Below, one piece after another: positions 61,804 to 64,000 of a DNA stretch of 64,000 bases. A program made the translations under genes and the position numbers. The notes beneath the pieces are model-generated. The model was given only the letters and a program-made list of their open reading frames with translations, was not told the DNA's origin and ran no database searches. This DNA is from Eudromia elegans (taxonomy: Eukaryota > Chordata > Aves > Tinamiformes > Tinamidae). The stretch is taken from the NCBI GenBank assembly GCA_003342815.1, contig PTEX01000278.1:357440-421439 (forward strand). The letters run 5' to 3'. The number at the start of each line of letters is the position of its first letter. The stretch's first letter is position 1.

Positions 61804-64000
61804 GTGAGTCACTGGGGCAAGGTGGAAGAGGCGGGTGCTGTAATGAGATATTTCTTTCAGTCAATGGACTGTGTTATTACAAATCACCCATCTCTTAGCA
61901 CTCCTCGGTATTGTGTTTGTGATGAAGGAACAGCACGCAACTCATCATGCAACAACTCAAGTTGCAACTGCTGTCAGGAGATGTGTCCTCAGGTCAAGCA
62001 AGCCCGTTCCAGCAGATGGCTGTTGTCAAAACTTGCACAATGACATTATTTCTTGGCTGCTGCTATCATAGAAACAGTTCTCTCCTTCTTTGCTTTTCCT
62101 CAATCCATATTTTCCCTTTGCTGATTGCATGGACTAAATGTGAGATAGGTAGAAAGTTTTGAAATTTTCTTCTTTTAAACATAATATTTCCAAAAGATAT
62201 TTTTCTCAGTGTGACTGCTGGGGAAAAGTCTTACAATGCTTTACATTACATATTGATACCACAGAGATTTTTACTATAATAATTTTAGAGGAAAATAATA
62301 TAATCTTTTTCTTTCATGCTTTTCATAAGCAAGCTGCTAATTTCATAGATTTCATCAAAAACTACTTGTTGATTATTGTAAACAGTTACTATTTCATTTT
62401 CATCAGCAGGATGGTAGATATTGCTTAACCTCCTTATCCTCATTAGAGTCCCTCCAGAAAAAGAAATACTGGTTTTCTTCAAACCACATTGTTTTGATGT
62501 CTATTATACTTCATTAGAAAAGTACAGAGAAAACAGACAAGAAGACTTAGCATCATGTTTCCAGATTCACATTTTTGTCAGGCACACTTTTTATTGATGT
62601 GTTTTAAAAACTATTAAAATGAACTTCAAATATAGAGCATAACGTCAATGATTTTATCTCTGTAACAGAAACTCAATACCTGGAGTACTACTGCAATCAT
62701 TTTGTATTAGATTATTGATTTATTGGGAAGGCCTCATCCACTTCCTAGATAGGTTTCTGAAAGAGGAAGGAAATAAAGAAGTTAAAAAGGATGAGGAGAA
62801 AAATCTGTGGAACCAAACTCAAGCTCAAACTGGGAGAATATAAAAAATTTCACTTTTTGGACCACTTAATGTATATAAAAAAATATTTATAGCCCTTAGT
62901 GTTTGCATTGTCTTAGATGTGGAGACGTTTTTTCAAGAAATACAGTTGATACCCTGTGGAATATATCTCAGGGGACTGGGAAAGAGGGCTATGCAGCTGG
63001 TCGAGTTAGTGCTGTATAAAGCACAGTCTGGCAGAGGGAAAAAAACCCTGTTCTTAATATGTTAACAGGAAAATCTTCAAGCAAAACATGGTTTGGTTGA
63101 TGTAGTGGCAGTTGTGATTGTTTCCAAAGTGGCTCATGTTTCTGAGGGTTTTGTAGCAAGTCTTGACTCCTACGTGGTCTCTTATTGCCAAAATATAAAA
63201 CCTTTCTGGAAGAAGATTCTTAAATACAAAGAAAAATGAATTATTTGGTGATTTTAGGGGGAGATACTGTTCTGACTGGCTTTTGATATCATTTGCAAAA
63301 ACGTGTGGCTAGTTACTGGGTAGGGGCTTGACACAGCTGCTAACTTCCATAAAACAGCTTTGTTTCAGTTGTCAAATGATGCTTTGAACTGTGTTTGATC
63401 TTGACAGCACTGTGCTTATTAACAAGTTTCAAATTAAACATATATAAAACCAGTGGAAAATATGAACAAGCCTCAGTCTGCTAATGTTCAAGAGCTGATT
63501 TAGCTTCTTCTCTCCTTGTGATTGAGATGGCAACTGTCAGGTTATACTTGGATATGCCGCTTCTGCAGTTGCTTTAACCTCATGGTGTAATTCATCCTCC
63601 TGAGCCCCTGAGGGCCGGGGAGGGGATCTGAGCCTGTGCCAGTATTGTTGTTCAGCTGTAGGAGTATTAGGAAGAGAGTGAGTTTCCAAATAGCCAAATG
63701 GGACCTTGCAGAGTTTCCCATCATCTCTCTTTATGCTATCCCTTTGTGTAGGGAATAAAACACTTTTGAAATTGTCAAGGTCAGGTCAGACTGCAGGAAT
63801 TGAGTATGTAGCACTGGAAATTTAAACTCATACTCTCAAATTCTTGAGTGCTGGAGCCACTGGGATGCCCCCAGGAATATTTGCAAGAAGTGCTTGGAGT
63901 TTCCCTTTGGGTTTGTGTCTATTAGAATTGTAATCCCTAAGAGAAAGGCAGTGTATGGCCTCTGATTAACGTGCCTCCCCATGCCTGAGTGTCATTGTTT
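61804..64000 (+). other. CNTNAP2: CNTNAP2 intron 3, 5' part
   Basis: Starts with the strong donor GTGAGT. The first 240 bases stay open in the exon 3 frame until a TGA at 62041-62043; see the finding on read-through. Beyond that the sequence is AT-rich and I see no exon, RNA gene or named repeat. A TGCATG element, the binding motif of RBFOX splicing factors, occurs about 320 bases after the exon. A single copy is expected by chance in a few kilobases. Confidence 0.85.

Noticed and set aside
61534-61812. 92-codon minus-strand frame over exon 3
   Set aside because: Antisense shadow of the GC-rich coding exon.
62125-62130. TGCATG (RBFOX motif) downstream of exon 3
   Set aside because: One copy 320 bases away is expected by chance; no cluster was seen.

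Overview
The window is a stretch of a bird chromosome lying inside one very large gene, CNTNAP2 (contactin-associated protein-like 2, CASPR2), transcribed on the + strand. Two short coding exons support this. One is at 39091-39201 and the other at 61610-61803. They have canonical splice sites, compatible phases and a joined reading frame that matches the start of the CASPR2 discoidin (F5/8 type C) domain. A bird source is inferred from a 5'-truncated CR1 LINE at 13470-13876 whose 3' end looks like chicken CR1, from low interspersed-repeat content, and from AT-rich introns with short simple repeats. I see no prokaryotic genes, operons or CRISPR arrays.

Layout: 1-39090 is the 3' part of an intron (intron 1 by mammalian numbering). 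It holds the CR1 copy, a 49-base assembly gap after a poly-T run, a U2 snRNA-derived fragment at about 24726-24776, and scattered microsatellites and homopolymers. 39091-39201 is exon 2, a 111 bp symmetric phase 1-1 exon. 39202-61609 is the complete intron 2 (about 22.4 kb), with a long A-rich/(CAAA)n tract and several small palindromes. 61610-61803 is exon 3 (194 bp, phase 1 in, phase 0 out). 61804-64000 is the start of intron 3. Exon 1 (signal peptide) and exons 4 onward lie outside the window.

The two exons encode about 101 residues: the mature N-terminus with the first discoidin cysteine, then roughly the first two thirds of the discoidin fold. CASPR2 is a neurexin-like axonal membrane protein that clusters Kv1 channels at juxtaparanodes with contactin-2. 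Almost all other open reading frames here are chance runs in AT-rich intron or reverse-strand shadows.

I found no new multi-gene system. The observations most worth checking are the U2-derived fragment bounded by an exact 11 bp direct repeat, a cysteine in place of the serine I recall in mammals near the start of exon 3, an open frame running 79 codons past the exon 3 donor, and several compact inverted repeats in the introns.
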